DNA of 64,000 bases from Polyangiaceae bacterium (GCA_947475525.1 CANJMI010000015.1:1-64000); one strand, 5' to 3'. Shown: positions 40,471 to 49,855, counted from the first letter of the stretch. Translations and numbers: made by a program. Notes: a model not told the origin generated them from the letters alone.

Positions 40471-42132
40471 TTACGGTCGAATGTGAATCATTGTGCTCTT
40501 CGCCACCGGGGCGTAGGGCGAGACCGCGTACCAACCATCGGGCATCGGCGGGTCCATCCAGCCGAAGAGGTGGCGCGCATCGGGTGGTGACACGTTGATG
40601 CAGCCATGGCTCTTCGGACGGCCGAAGTCGTCGTGCCACCAAGCTCCGTGGAGGGCAAAATTGTCCCGGTAATATTGCACCCAGGGGACTTCCTGGACGT
40701 ACCAATCTGAGCCTTTGTCGCGCCCGGACATGTCGCCGGAGAGCAGCTTCCACTGGACGTAGTGTTTGCCGCGCGCGGTCGAGTACGCGCTATTGGCGAT
40801 GCCGTCCTGGCCAGGCGAAATGGCGGTGGCGTACACGGGTTCGTGCCCTTCGTAGGCGAGCAGGTAGCCCCAGGTCACGCGGACCTCGACCCACTTGTCG
40901 CGCGGGCCGATGTGCGGGGCGATGTACTCCGCCTTCTTGATGATCGAGACCGTGTTGTAGGCGACCCACGCGTCGTCATCGACGTTCCAGTAGACGAGCC
41001 CATGCGGTCCGCGCACCTGCTTCAAGCTCGTCCGCACGAACGAATGGCGCTTGAACTTCTCGGCGGTCTCGATGAGCTTACCGTCGCTGCCCATTCGAAA
41101 CTTCGTGGTGTCGTCGGTCCAGAAGTACGCGAGCGGCAGCTTCATCGACGGATTCGCCTTGAGGTCGATGCCTCGAAGATCCGGCAGCGGCTTCTGCCGA
41201 ACCTTGTCTTTCGGGAGAATCGTCATGTCGGGCGTGAGCAACCAGGTGCGGCCGTTGGCGTCGAATTCTTGCGTCCACGACACCTTCATTCCGCTGAAAG
41301 CAGGCTTCTCGTCGACGAGCGGTAGCTTCGTCGTCTCGAGGTAACGGAGGAACGCGGGGGTTGGCGGTTTTCCCGCGGGCGTCGAGCTGACAGCGCCTCC
41401 CTTTTCGTCGTCGCTCTCGACCGGATGCGCGAGGTGGGCATCGAGGTCTTTCTCCTGCTCGCGCTGCTCGATCGCGGTGGGAAGCCGCCGGTACTGCGGG
41501 GCACCGACCGACACTCCGTAGTGAAAAGGGTAGTCGGCATTGACGTCAGGTAGCGACGCCATCGCCGCGACTACCCGCGGGTCGTTTCCGTCACGCGTGG
41601 CATGCTCGCCGCCTCCGACGCACACGAAGCCGCGTGGCTCGACGGGGTACCAACCTTCGTCGCAAAGGTATTCGCGGTTCAATTTACGGTCGGGCGTGAG
41701 CGTGCTGTCCTTCATCGCGACGGACTGCCCGCCACGGAACGCGCCGATCACGGGTGCGTCGCGATGCGGCTTGTCGAAAATGCGGACGAGTCCCGCAGGT
41801 GCGAACAAGCGGCCTCGTTCGTCGGCAGGCTTCGGCTCGATAGGTCCGAATGCGGTGCCGCCGGAACCGTCGGACTTCGCCTTCGGATGCTCCTCGAGGG
41901 ACAGCGATGGTTCGGCATCGCTCGGCATCGCAGCGTCCCCGTGAGCGGGAACCGCGGCAGCCGTTCGTCTGTTCGCGAGCGGAGCGTCGACCTCATCCGC
42001 GGGGGAGGTCGACGCGGACGGAGACGCGCCGCAGCCGATGACGAGTGCCGCTGCGAGCCCCGCGTGCCACCGTCCTCCACGGCTACGAAACGCATCTGGA
42101 CCACCACCAGAAAACGAACCCTGCGCCGACAT
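40471..42132 (-). CDS. L,D-transpeptidase lipoprotein (YkuD domain)
   Basis: 553 residues. The lipoprotein signal ends LVIGC (Cys34). A disordered Ser/Glu/Pro part precedes an SH3-like segment (about 115-150, LVRIFDKPHRDAPVIGAFRG). The C-terminal YkuD domain (about 400-553) has the catalytic set HGAWWHDDFGRPKSHGCIN with nucleophile Cys511. It should form 3-3 peptide cross-links or attach proteins to peptidoglycan in the periplasm. It is long for the family, the extra middle region (about 180-400) being unassigned. It has its own strong terminator. Confidence 0.92.
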   Translation of the reverse strand: MSAQGSFSGGGPDAFRSRGGRWHAGLAAALVIGCGASPSASTSPADEVDAPLANRRTAAAVPAHGDAAMPSDAEPSLSLEEHPKAKSDGSGGTAFGPIEPKPADERGRLFAPAGLVRIFDKPHRDAPVIGAFRGGQSVAMKDSTLTPDRKLNREYLCDEGWYPVEPRGFVCVGGGEHATRDGNDPRVVAAMASLPDVNADYPFHYGVSVGAPQYRRLPTAIEQREQEKDLDAHLAHPVESDDEKGGAVSSTPAGKPPTPAFLRYLETTKLPLVDEKPAFSGMKVSWTQEFDANGRTWLLTPDMTILPKDKVRQKPLPDLRGIDLKANPSMKLPLAYFWTDDTTKFRMGSDGKLIETAEKFKRHSFVRTSLKQVRGPHGLVYWNVDDDAWVAYNTVSIIKKAEYIAPHIGPRDKWVEVRVTWGYLLAYEGHEPVYATAISPGQDGIANSAYSTARGKHYVQWKLLSGDMSGRDKGSDWYVQEVPWVQYYRDNFALHGAWWHDDFGRPKSHGCINVSPPDARHLFGWMDPPMPDGWYAVSPYAPVAKSTMIHIRP

Positions 42133-42302
42133 GAACCCGACTTTCGAAGGACGAAAAAAGCGTCCCCTGAATTGAAGATACGGGTCGTGTTTCTTCTGCG
42201 CTACTTACCCGCAGCGATTTTCGTGCCTGACGCGTTTGCTGCGTCGCGTCACGATCGCCCTGAAATTGCTGGGACTCGCGAAGTGGGGCGCGGCGGCTCC
42301 CG

Positions 42303-43100
42303 TCACGGAATGACGTAGACGGCGCCCTTCATCCCCGCGACGTAGTGGTAGTCGCAGTAGAAGCCGTACGCGCCGGGCGTGTTGAACGCGAACGTGGCAT
42401 TTTGCCCTGCCGCGGTCTTTAGAATCGGGCTCGTGGGGTCCTCGATCTTGGTCGACCCGTCGGCGAGGCCACCGACCAGCGGGTGGGCTGCGAAGGTTGT
42501 GTTGTTGCCGAGAAACAACACGCTCTGCCCGACTTTGATCTTGATGCAGGCGGGCGTGTACTCGAGCCCTGCGCCAGGGAACGTGATCGCGGGAGTCGGA
42601 TTCTGCGAATAGTCGACGAGGGCGGCCGCCCCGCCGGGCATCGCGTTGGGATCGCACCCATTCAGCGGCAGCGTGAGGTCCCCGCCACCGGTGGCCGACG
42701 AGCTGACCGCGGTGGAGCTTGCGGTGGAGCTTGCGGTGGAGCTTGCGGTCGTGGTCGCAACCATGTCACCGCCGGACCCGGCGTGCATCCCGCCCGAGCC
42801 GTGCATCATCGAACCGCCTTCGCCCGAGCTGCTCACGGTCTGCGCGTCGTAGATCTCTTTGGTGACGCAAGCGTTCAGGAGCGGGCTGCAATACTTGTCG
42901 TTCCCAGGATGAACGGTGCAGCTATCGTACGAAAGCTCGTTGTTTGCGCCGCAGAGCTCGATGCGGTTGCCGACGCAGCGCGATTGCCCGACGCGCTCGT
43001 CTGCGCAGTCCTTGCCTTTGCAAGCGCTCGCAAGTGAGGAGGCCGCGAGCGCCAACATGCCGATGCCAAAGCCAACTCGGTAGATCAAGGTACTCGCCAT
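42303..43100 (-). CDS. cupredoxin-domain lipoprotein, type 1 copper
   Basis: 265 residues from the ATG at 43100. The signal ends in lipobox SLASAC (Cys27). A Cys-rich head (about 28-85, CADERVGQSRCVGNRIELC) is followed by a Gly/Ser/Met/His linker with GGSMMHGSGGMHAGSGG and a Ser/Thr/Ala repeat. The C-terminal plastocyanin-like domain (about 165-265) carries the type 1 copper ligands His206 (FAAHPLVGG) and Cys249, His252 and Met257 (YCDYHYVAGM). It is probably an outer-membrane-anchored electron carrier or copper-binding protein. The His/Met linker could also bind copper. No redox partner is encoded nearby. Confidence 0.88.
   Translation of the reverse strand: MASTLIYRVGFGIGMLALAASSLASACKGKDCADERVGQSRCVGNRIELCGANNELSYDSCTVHPGNDKYCSPLLNACVTKEIYDAQTVSSSGEGGSMMHGSGGMHAGSGGDMVATTTASSTASSTASSTAVSSSATGGGDLTLPLNGCDPNAMPGGAAALVDYSQNPTPAITFPGAGLEYTPACIKIKVGQSVLFLGNNTTFAAHPLVGGLADGSTKIEDPTSPILKTAAGQNATFAFNTPGAYGFYCDYHYVAGMKGAVYVIP
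42711..42746 (-). repeat. 12-bp tandem repeat, three copies, in the cupredoxin linker
   Basis: GGTGGAGCTTGC (plus-strand sense) at 42711, 42723 and 42735. It encodes repeated Ala-Ser-Ser-Thr (STASSTASSTA) in the linker between head and copper domain. Confidence 0.9.
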
Positions 43101-43209
43101 GACGTGCTCGTTTGCGAAAACGTAGTAGAAGTGAACGAACAGCCTAACTGATTCAAGGGACTCCACACAAGCTTGGACTCCCGGTCGGCGGCGACGCGAG
43201 GCCAAGATA

Positions 43210-44607
43210 ATGACTGAACCCGTTTTTACCGCTCCCGCGGCCTTCCTCGCCCGTCGCCGTGCTCTTCACGCGGGCCTCTCGGGACCGGCGTTGCTCGCGG
43301 CGGGGGAGCCTGCTTCCCGCAACTATCCCGCAAATCGCTACGGTTTTCGCGCAGCGAGTCATTTTCTCTACTTCGTCGGGCGACCGATGGCGGGTTCCGC
43401 GCTGCTCTTCGAGGGAGGTCGAACCACGCTCTTTACGCACCCTCCCGATCCAGAGGATGCGCTCTGGCATGGGCCCCGGCCGAATCTCGAGGTGCTCGCC
43501 GCCGAACACGGCTTCGATGCGGTGCTGCCGCTCGCCGAGCTCGACGCGGTCCTCGGGCCGATTCGCGCAACGGTGGCGACGCTGCCTACGCAAGATGCCC
43601 CCAGCGCGGCTTGGCTCTCCGAGCGCGTCGGCCGACCGGTTCTCGCGCGGACGGGCGCGCACCTCGTTGACTCGCGTGATGCGGCGCTCGCAGACGCCAT
43701 GATTGCGCTGCGCCTCACGCACGACGCCGCAGCGGTGGACCAACTTCGAATGGCGGCGCGGATGAGTGCGGAGGCCCATGTCGCGGGCATGCGCGCCACC
43801 CGACCTGAAGGCCGCGAAAGCGACGTGCATGCCGCGATGCTCGCGGTCTTGCGTAGGCATGGGCTCGACGACGCGTACGGCCCGATCGTCACCGTTCACG
43901 GTGAAGTGCTCCACTCGGACACTCACGCGAACGTGATGCGCGCAGGCGACCTCCTGCTCGCGGACGTTGGCGGTGAGACGCCGGAAGGATGGGCCGCCGA
44001 TATCACCCGTACCTGGCCCGTCGGCGGTCGCTTTTCGACTACGCAGCGCGCGATCTACGACGTTGTCCTCGAGGCGCAATACGCCGCGATTGCCGTAGCG
44101 ACGCCCGGGCGACGCTACCGCGATGTCCACGAAATGGCGAAGCGCACGATCGTCGGCGGGCTCGTCGCGCTCGGTATTTTTCGAGGCGATGTGGACGGCC
44201 TGCTCGAGCGCGGAGCCGCTGCGTTGTTCTTCCCGCATGGCATCGGCCATCTTCTCGGGCTCGACGTTCACGACATGGAAGACCTCGGCGATCGAGCCGG
44301 CTACGCGGCTGGACGCACGCGCACGACGCGTTTCGGTGACCGCTATTTGAGGCTCGATCGCGACCTCGAGGCCGGGATGGCCGTGACGATCGAACCAGGT
44401 TTTTATCAGGTCCCAGGGATTCTCGGCGATGCGCGGCTCACCGCTCCGCTCGGTGCCGATCTGTGCCGAGATGTCCTCGCTCAGTACGCCGATGTGCGTG
44501 GCATCCGAATCGAGGACGACGTGCTGATCACGTCGGACGGCAACGAGGTGATGACGAGCGGGGTCCCGAAGCTCGCCACCGAAATCGAAGCCCTGATGCG
44601 CGGCTAG
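43210..44607 (+). CDS. pepP: M24 family Xaa-Pro aminopeptidase
   Basis: 465 residues. An N-terminal creatinase/AMP_N-type domain (about 1-140, with SHFLYFVGRPMAGSALLF) precedes a pita-bread catalytic domain. Metal ligands are Asp in LLADVGGE, Asp in AADITRTWPV, His in FFPHGIGHLLGLDVHDM, Glu in VTIEPGFY and Glu in IRIEDDVLI, all present. It should release N-terminal residues preceding proline in the cytoplasm. It starts 110 bases from the cupredoxin start and is divergent from it. The pepP symbol is by family; other M24 substrates are possible. Confidence 0.9.
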   Translation: MTEPVFTAPAAFLARRRALHAGLSGPALLAAGEPASRNYPANRYGFRAASHFLYFVGRPMAGSALLFEGGRTTLFTHPPDPEDALWHGPRPNLEVLAAEHGFDAVLPLAELDAVLGPIRATVATLPTQDAPSAAWLSERVGRPVLARTGAHLVDSRDAALADAMIALRLTHDAAAVDQLRMAARMSAEAHVAGMRATRPEGRESDVHAAMLAVLRRHGLDDAYGPIVTVHGEVLHSDTHANVMRAGDLLLADVGGETPEGWAADITRTWPVGGRFSTTQRAIYDVVLEAQYAAIAVATPGRRYRDVHEMAKRTIVGGLVALGIFRGDVDGLLERGAAALFFPHGIGHLLGLDVHDMEDLGDRAGYAAGRTRTTRFGDRYLRLDRDLEAGMAVTIEPGFYQVPGILGDARLTAPLGADLCRDVLAQYADVRGIRIEDDVLITSDGNEVMTSGVPKLATEIEALMRG

Positions 44608-44695
44608 AGTCAGGCGGTCGAGCAAGGGCCGCCGAGGGCAGTCCCCCACTCTAGGGGCCCGGCCCGCCGGAAAAAATGGTAACTGCCAACCCAAG

Positions 44696-46171
44696 ATGCC
44701 TGGGTTTGCGGTCACCACGTTCGGTTGCCAGATGAACCAGCACGACTCCGAACGAATGGAGGAGGTGCTGAAGAGCGGAGGCGCGACCTCCGTTCTGCCC
44801 GACGATGCCGACGTCGTGATCTTGAACACGTGCAGCGTGCGCGAGAAGGCGGAGCAAAAGCTGCGGAGCGAGGTCGGGCGCTGGGCGAAAGTGAAGCGCG
44901 ACCGGCCGGATTTGATCTTGGTCGTCGCGGGCTGCATGGCGCAACAAGAAGGCCGAAAGATCCTGACGCGGATGCCGGCGGTCGACATCGTCGTCGGACC
45001 CGACAACATCGCCGAGCTGCCCGAGTTGCTGGCCGAGTTGCGGCTCGGTGGACCGCCGATGGTGCGCACCCAGTTTGACCTCGACGCGCCGCGGTTCTTG
45101 ACGGCGCCGAGCATCGCGAGCGGCCGACCCACGGCCTTCATCACGACGATGAAGGGGTGCAATGAGCGCTGCACATTCTGCGTGGTGCCGAACACGCGCG
45201 GTCCGGAGCGCTACCGGGCGAGCGCCGAGATCCTCGCGGAAATTGCCGAGCTCGTGAGTCGCGGGGTGCGGGAAGTGACGCTCCTCGGCCAGACCGTGAA
45301 CAGCTACCGCGATCCGCTGAGTGCGCTTGCGCGCGCGCCCGAAGCGAACCCCGACGATCCGGATGAGAGTGAGTTTGCGGCCCTTCTGCGGGCGATTGTC
45401 GAGCACGTGCCCGACCTCTCGCGGCTCCGCTACACGAGCCCGCACCCTCGGCATTTTACCGCGTCGCTCATCGCGGCGCACCGGGAGTTGCCGCAGATGC
45501 CGCGTCACGTCCACATGCCCGTTCAGTCGGGCAGCGACCGGGTGCTCAAGCGGATGAGCCGCCGTCACAAACGCGAGGAATACACAGCTCGGCTCGCTCG
45601 CCTTCGCGCCGCGGTGCCGGACGTGACGATCTCGACCGATCTCATCGTCGGATTTCCGGGTGAGACCGAAGAGGATTTCCTCGAGACGCTGTCGCTTATC
45701 GAGGAGGTTGGATTTGTCGGCGTCTATGGCTTCAAGTACTCGACGCGCCCCAATACCCCGGCACTGCGGCTCGGTGATGATGTCCCCGAGTCCGAGAAGG
45801 CGACGCGACTCGCTCGGGTCTTCGAGGTGTCCGAACGGCTCGTGCAAGAGCACCTCGCGAGCCTCGTTGGAGTCACGCTTCGGGTGCTCATCGAAGGGCC
45901 GAGTAAATCACGCGAGGAGAACGCGACTGGGCGCAGCGAGCGCAACGAGATCGTCCACATTGAAGGAGCGGCGCTCGATTCGTCGGCGAAGGTGGGGTCC
46001 GAGCCTGGGGCGGATGCGCTCGCGCGTCGTGGAGAGATCGTGTCCGTCGAGGTCGTCGAGGCTTACAAGCATTCGCTCCTCGGTCGATTGACCGCGGAGG
46101 AACGGGGCCGGACGCCCATGCTCACGCCTCCGAAGCCGAGACGCATGCTGCCGCTACTGAACGCGGAGTGA
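44696..46171 (+). CDS. miaB: tRNA-2-methylthio-N6-dimethylallyladenosine synthase
   Basis: 491 residues. The UPF0004 domain has cluster cysteines Cys11 (TFGCQMNQHDSERM), Cys46 (LNTCSVREKA) and Cys80 (VAGCMAQQE). The radical-SAM motif CNERCTFC holds Cys155, Cys159 and Cys162. A TRAM domain (about 390-470) binds tRNA, with RVLIEGPSKSRE and GEIVSVEVVEAYKHSLLG. It thiomethylates i6A37 of tRNAs reading U-initial codons. The gene is followed after 3 bases by the gamma-carbonic-anhydrase-like gene. Confidence 0.95.
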   Translation: MPGFAVTTFGCQMNQHDSERMEEVLKSGGATSVLPDDADVVILNTCSVREKAEQKLRSEVGRWAKVKRDRPDLILVVAGCMAQQEGRKILTRMPAVDIVVGPDNIAELPELLAELRLGGPPMVRTQFDLDAPRFLTAPSIASGRPTAFITTMKGCNERCTFCVVPNTRGPERYRASAEILAEIAELVSRGVREVTLLGQTVNSYRDPLSALARAPEANPDDPDESEFAALLRAIVEHVPDLSRLRYTSPHPRHFTASLIAAHRELPQMPRHVHMPVQSGSDRVLKRMSRRHKREEYTARLARLRAAVPDVTISTDLIVGFPGETEEDFLETLSLIEEVGFVGVYGFKYSTRPNTPALRLGDDVPESEKATRLARVFEVSERLVQEHLASLVGVTLRVLIEGPSKSREENATGRSERNEIVHIEGAALDSSAKVGSEPGADALARRGEIVSVEVVEAYKHSLLGRLTAEERGRTPMLTPPKPRRMLPLLNAE

Positions 46172-46174
46172 CCT

Positions 46175-46693
46175 ATGACACAGAGGATCGCCTTTCAGGG
46201 AAACGTGCCGGTGGTCGGCGAGCGATGTTTCATTGCGCCGACGGCGACCTTGATCGGCGACGTGTCGATCGGGGAAGAATCAAGCGTCTGGTTCGGTTGC
46301 GTCGTGCGCGGTGACGTCGGCTGGATTCGCATTGGAAAGCGCACGAACATTCAGGACCTCACGACCATCCACGTCACCGGCGGACTCGCGAACACGACCG
46401 TCGGTGATGAGGTGACCATCGGGCACCGCGCGGTCATTCATGGCTGCACCGTGGAGGATGGCTGCCTCATCGGCATGGGTGCGGTCGTGCTCGATGGCGC
46501 CGTGATCGGCGCGGGCTCGGTCGTGGGTGCGGGCGCGGTGGTGACGCCAGGTACGCGCATTCCGCCGCATTCGATGGTGCTCGGCACGCCGGGGCGCGTC
46601 GTGCGGCCGCTTCACCCGCACGAGCTCGATATGGGCCGCCTCGGAGCCGCCGCGTACCTCGAGTTGTCACGACTTTACTTAGGTCCTGTCTGA
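46175..46693 (+). CDS. gamma-carbonic anhydrase family protein
   Basis: 172 residues with a left-handed beta-helix made of hexapeptide repeats ([58 protein letters not shown]). The His pair in [21 protein letters not shown] matches metal ligands of gamma-class carbonic anhydrases such as YrdA/CaiE. Many members show weak or no carbonic anhydrase activity, so the enzymatic call is tentative. It is probably a cytoplasmic trimer. Its stop and the next start overlap as TGATG. Confidence 0.9.
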   Translation: MTQRIAFQGNVPVVGERCFIAPTATLIGDVSIGEESSVWFGCVVRGDVGWIRIGKRTNIQDLTTIHVTGGLANTTVGDEVTIGHRAVIHGCTVEDGCLIGMGAVVLDGAVIGAGSVVGAGAVVTPGTRIPPHSMVLGTPGRVVRPLHPHELDMGRLGAAAYLELSRLYLGPV

Positions 46694-46893
46694 TGCGAGT
46701 CGTTCTGAACGGAGAGGACCATGAGCTCGCCTCTGGGCTCACGGTGCGGCAGCTCGTGGAAGCGCTCGGGCTTGGGCTTGGACCCGTGGCCGTTGAGGTG
46801 AACCAAGCCGTCGTCCCGCGGGCGGAGCATGCGACGAGCGTGCTTGCCGACGGCGACAAGGTTGAGGTTGTGCACTTCGTCGGCGGTGGCTGA
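46693..46893 (+). CDS. thiS: ThiS-like sulfur carrier protein
   Basis: 66 residues of ubiquitin-like fold. The N-terminus [21 protein letters not shown] and the C-terminal [10 protein letters not shown], ending in Gly-Gly for thiocarboxylation, are typical of ThiS. It donates sulfur for the thiazole ring of thiamine with ThiG and is loaded by ThiF. Neither partner is adjacent here, and no TPP riboswitch is apparent, so another sulfur pathway (MoaD- or CysO-like) cannot be excluded. It begins inside the stop of the gamma-carbonic-anhydrase-like gene. Confidence 0.88.
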   Translation: MRVVLNGEDHELASGLTVRQLVEALGLGLGPVAVEVNQAVVPRAEHATSVLADGDKVEVVHFVGGG

Positions 46894-46976
46894 CGCCCGC
46901 GCGTTGTGCGAGCGCGACGGGGTTCGCCCAGTAAAATTAGGCAAATTGCCGCCGTTGTCGCTACGATTCTTCGCGA

Positions 46977-48392
46977 GTGAAGCGGCGTTCTTCGGTCGTG
47001 CTGTCCGTCCTGTTTGGGGCGAGCGTGGGGCTCTTGGGCCTTCGCGCGGCCGCGCCGTGGTTGCCGTCGGCGCCGCTATGTGAGGGGATTCGCCTCGAAG
47101 GCGAGACCGTTCCGCGCGGCTCGTCGCTCGAGCGTTTCTTCGACGAACGGGAGACGCGCGCTCGGGCGCGACAGGTCCGCCTCGTGCACGGACTCGACGG
47201 CTTCGAGCTGACCCTCGCCGAGGCTGGTCTTCACGTGGACAGGGGCCGTACAGCGGAGCGCGTCCTCGCGGTTGGACACAAGGGCCCGCTCGCGTCGCGG
47301 CTGCGCGCGGCGCGGCTCGCCCGTCGCGGGGGCGTTGACCTTCCGATGACCTACGTGGTCGATCGCGCCACCCTCGCGTTGCGGCTACAGGCGCTCTCGA
47401 CGAGCTTCGAGCGCGCCCCGGTCAATGCCGGGATTGACCTCGCTCGACACTCGCGCGCGCCCGACGTTTCGGGGCGTGCCCTCGATGTCGAGGCGACGGT
47501 TGATGCGCTCATCGGCAGTCTCGATGCGCTCGCATCAGGGGTCGAGACGCAGCTCGACCTCGTCGTCGTTGAACGTCGGGCGGCCGTGACGCTCGCCGAC
47601 TTGCAGGACATCGACGTGACGAAGGTGCTCGCAAGTTTTGAGACGAGCTATTCGATTCACAAGGTCGGCCGCGCTGGCAATGTCGAGCTAGCTGCGACGA
47701 AGCTCGATGGTCTCGTGGTGCCACCGGGCGGGGTGATAAGTTTCAACGAACGCGTTGGCCCGCGCACGCGTGCAGTCGGTTTTCACGAGGCCCCCGAGAT
47801 CGTGGGTGACGAACTCACCACGGGGATCGGCGGTGGCACATGCCAGGTCTCGAGCACGCTCTACGGGGCCGCGCTCAATGGTGCCCTCGAGGTCGTCTCT
47901 CGGCGCAGCCACTCGCGTCCCTCGGACTACACGGCGCTCGGCATGGACGCGACGGTCAAGTACCCCGAAGTCGATCTGCGCCTGCGGAATCCTTACTCGT
48001 ATGCGGTGATCGTCCACGCGTTTGTCGTAAAACCCGGCAAGTTGCGCGTGGAGTTGCTCGGCGGCGAGGAGGTCGAGAAGGTCCACTACCGTTACACGGT
48101 CTCGAAGGTCGAGCCGTACCTCCGGCGCATCACCGAGAAGGCATTTCTTCCGCCGGGCAAAGTGATGCGCAAGCAAAAGGGCACGCGCGGCATGGACGTT
48201 CACTCGACCGTCGTCATCCGTTACCGTGACGGCCGCTCGGAGACCCGCACCTTTTTCAGCGGCTACCGTGCGACGCCCGAAGTCTTTTGGGTCGCGCCCG
48301 GCTTCGATCGCGGGCAACTGCCGGTGCTCCCCGAGCACGCGAAGGGCGTCGAAGGCGAGCAAAGCGCGAGCGACGACGTGTACGCGGGTTGA
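46977..48392 (+). CDS. VanW family protein
   Basis: 471 residues from a GTG at 46977, with an N-terminal signal anchor (SVVLSVLFGASVGLLGLRAA). Residues about 35-230 resemble the peptidoglycan-binding-type repeats (YkuD-like PG_binding_4) common in VanW proteins. The VanW domain follows at about 245-390 with GGVISFNERVGPRTRAVGF and IGGGTCQVSSTLYGAAL. A G5-like or acidic tail ends the protein. VanW proteins are linked to glycopeptide-resistance loci and cell-wall processes, but their reaction is unknown. It converges on the SUMF1-fold gene at 48424. Confidence 0.92.
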   Translation: MKRRSSVVLSVLFGASVGLLGLRAAAPWLPSAPLCEGIRLEGETVPRGSSLERFFDERETRARARQVRLVHGLDGFELTLAEAGLHVDRGRTAERVLAVGHKGPLASRLRAARLARRGGVDLPMTYVVDRATLALRLQALSTSFERAPVNAGIDLARHSRAPDVSGRALDVEATVDALIGSLDALASGVETQLDLVVVERRAAVTLADLQDIDVTKVLASFETSYSIHKVGRAGNVELAATKLDGLVVPPGGVISFNERVGPRTRAVGFHEAPEIVGDELTTGIGGGTCQVSSTLYGAALNGALEVVSRRSHSRPSDYTALGMDATVKYPEVDLRLRNPYSYAVIVHAFVVKPGKLRVELLGGEEVEKVHYRYTVSKVEPYLRRITEKAFLPPGKVMRKQKGTRGMDVHSTVVIRYRDGRSETRTFFSGYRATPEVFWVAPGFDRGQLPVLPEHAKGVEGEQSASDDVYAG

Positions 48393-48423
48393 GCCGGTTG
48401 GGGCTCCTCGAAGACTTCGGTTC

Positions 48424-49143
48424 TCAACCTCGCGATGCCACAGCCTGGCAGCAGCGAAAGCCGACCTGATAGTAGCGGAACGAACCGCCGTGCCGTTCGT
48501 TCGTACCGCGGCAGCCGCTCCAAGGCTTCGACCAATAGCCGCCCTTCAGGCTCGACGGGAATGGCCACTCTTTGCGTGACGTGCGCACCCACTCCTCGAC
48601 GTTGCCGACCATGTCTTGCGCGCCGAAAGGGCTCACGCATTGTGGAAATTGGCCCGAGGGCGCCCCTTGCCAGAGCCGCGTCACTTCGCGTTGTCGGAGC
48701 GGGTCGTCCTCGGAGGTGATCTTCGCTTCATCGTACGCGCGGAACGGACGGTCGCTGTTGCACATGCCTTCGGAACGCTGCCAGCCGTACGGCCACGGGA
48801 GGTGCTCGGGCCCTTCGCACGCGAGCTCCCATTCGAACTCGCTGCAGAGGCGCTTACCCACCGACGCGCAGCTTTTCTCGGCCTCTCCGAAGCGCACCAT
48901 CACCGTCGGCGCGGCGCCGGCGCGGTTCGGCCACTCGAAGCGATCCATGCACACGTCGACGGGCGTGTCGGCCGGCTCGACGAGCACGAGCAGTGGGGCA
49001 AAGGCGACGCATTTTTCCCACTTTTTCTCAATGCAAACGCGCTGCACGTGTTCGTGATGAACGCCCGATACGTGGAGCGCATCGACCGGGCAGGGCGCGC
49101 CAAGTCCGAGTGCGTAGCTGAGGAGCAGTTGGAGCGGAGTCAC
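48424..49143 (-). CDS. second exported SUMF1/formylglycine-fold protein
   Basis: 239 residues from a GTG at 49143 with a short hydrophobic start (LQLLLSYALGLGAPC). SUMF1-fold blocks are VDVCMDRFEWPN, VGKRLCSEFEWELACEG, MVGNVEEWVRTS, LKGGYWSKPWSGC and the terminal YQVGFRCC. It has eight or more cysteines, suggesting an oxidising compartment. As in the copy at 11238, the Cys pair that activates oxygen in formylglycine-generating enzyme is not apparent. It lies downstream of an SRPBCC gene and the bactofilin on the same strand. It is similar in plan but not closely related to the other copy. Confidence 0.82.
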   Translation of the reverse strand: MTPLQLLLSYALGLGAPCPVDALHVSGVHHEHVQRVCIEKKWEKCVAFAPLLVLVEPADTPVDVCMDRFEWPNRAGAAPTVMVRFGEAEKSCASVGKRLCSEFEWELACEGPEHLPWPYGWQRSEGMCNSDRPFRAYDEAKITSEDDPLRQREVTRLWQGAPSGQFPQCVSPFGAQDMVGNVEEWVRTSRKEWPFPSSLKGGYWSKPWSGCRGTNERHGGSFRYYQVGFRCCQAVASRG

Positions 49144-49161
49144 GGCGAATGGGCCTCCGGG

Positions 49162-49851
49162 TCAGTCTTTCGCCACCGTGCTCGTGCCGCACTCGGCCAT
49201 GTCGCGCACGGCGGTGACGCTCTTGCGGCAGGCCCACAAGAGCCACTTGGTGACGATCCGACTCGGGATCGGTAGGCCCACTTCGCAGAAGAGTTCGACT
49301 TTGACGAGCGTGCGTCGCTCACCGCAAGGGAAGGCCATCCATCGGCCGGTCCACTTTTGGATGTTCCCGCTCACGAGTGACCCTGTGAGTTGGATGCCGC
49401 GCGTGCGCCACGGAGCCACCGGCGCGAAGCGCGCCACGCCCCAAATCGCGGCGAGTCCGTTCATGATTGGCGCGCGCATGTAGACGTCCGTCGCGCCCTC
49501 GGACTCGGCGACGACGCGGCTCTGTTGCAGGCGCGGAAGAATCTCTTTGTAACGATGAAACGTTAGTAGAACGCGTTTCACTGAGGCGAGAGGAGCGTTG
49601 ACGCCGATCGTGGCTCCACAGATGACGAGGTCCGTTCCGGCGACGGGCAGCGAGTAATTCTCCGCGACCGAACGGTCCCTTTCGGGGGCGTCGTCCGGCA
49701 CCGGGGGGATCGCGGACTCCGACGGCGGTGCTTTCGGCTCGTCACCCGTCGCGACGTTCGGCAAGAGGAGCGTGACGAGGCCGACGACGGCGTGGCGGCG
49801 GCCGAGGCGTGCGGTCGGCGGGCCATTCGGTTCGAGTTGTTGCCGTGGCAT
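49162..49851 (-). CDS. exported SRPBCC/START-like protein
   Basis: 229 residues from the ATG at 49851. A signal-like segment (HAVVGLVTLLLPNVATG) contains RLGRRHAVVG, so Tat export is conceivable. A Pro/Glu/Ser linker follows, then a domain of about 150 residues with KRVLLTFHRYKEILPRLQQS, GATDVYMRAPIMNGLAAIWG and RTLVKVELFCEVGLPIPSR. This matches the helix-grip fold (polyketide cyclase/START), which binds lipophilic ligands. The C-terminus has three Cys or polar turns (CGTSTVAKD). It is 4 bases downstream of the bactofilin gene. The ligand is unknown. Confidence 0.8.
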   Translation of the reverse strand: MPRQQLEPNGPPTARLGRRHAVVGLVTLLLPNVATGDEPKAPPSESAIPPVPDDAPERDRSVAENYSLPVAGTDLVICGATIGVNAPLASVKRVLLTFHRYKEILPRLQQSRVVAESEGATDVYMRAPIMNGLAAIWGVARFAPVAPWRTRGIQLTGSLVSGNIQKWTGRWMAFPCGERRTLVKVELFCEVGLPIPSRIVTKWLLWACRKSVTAVRDMAECGTSTVAKD

Positions 49852-49855
49852 CGCG

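Noticed and set aside
40370-40753. Upstream extension of the AroA-like protein to 607 residues
   Set aside because: The added part overlaps the transpeptidase terminator and 3' end and has no EPSP-synthase sequence; the ATG at 40369 begins the recognisable fold.
43153-45195. 680-codon open frame on the minus strand
   Set aside because: It overlaps pepP and miaB, both with complete active-site motifs on the plus strand; no coherent domain in the antisense product.
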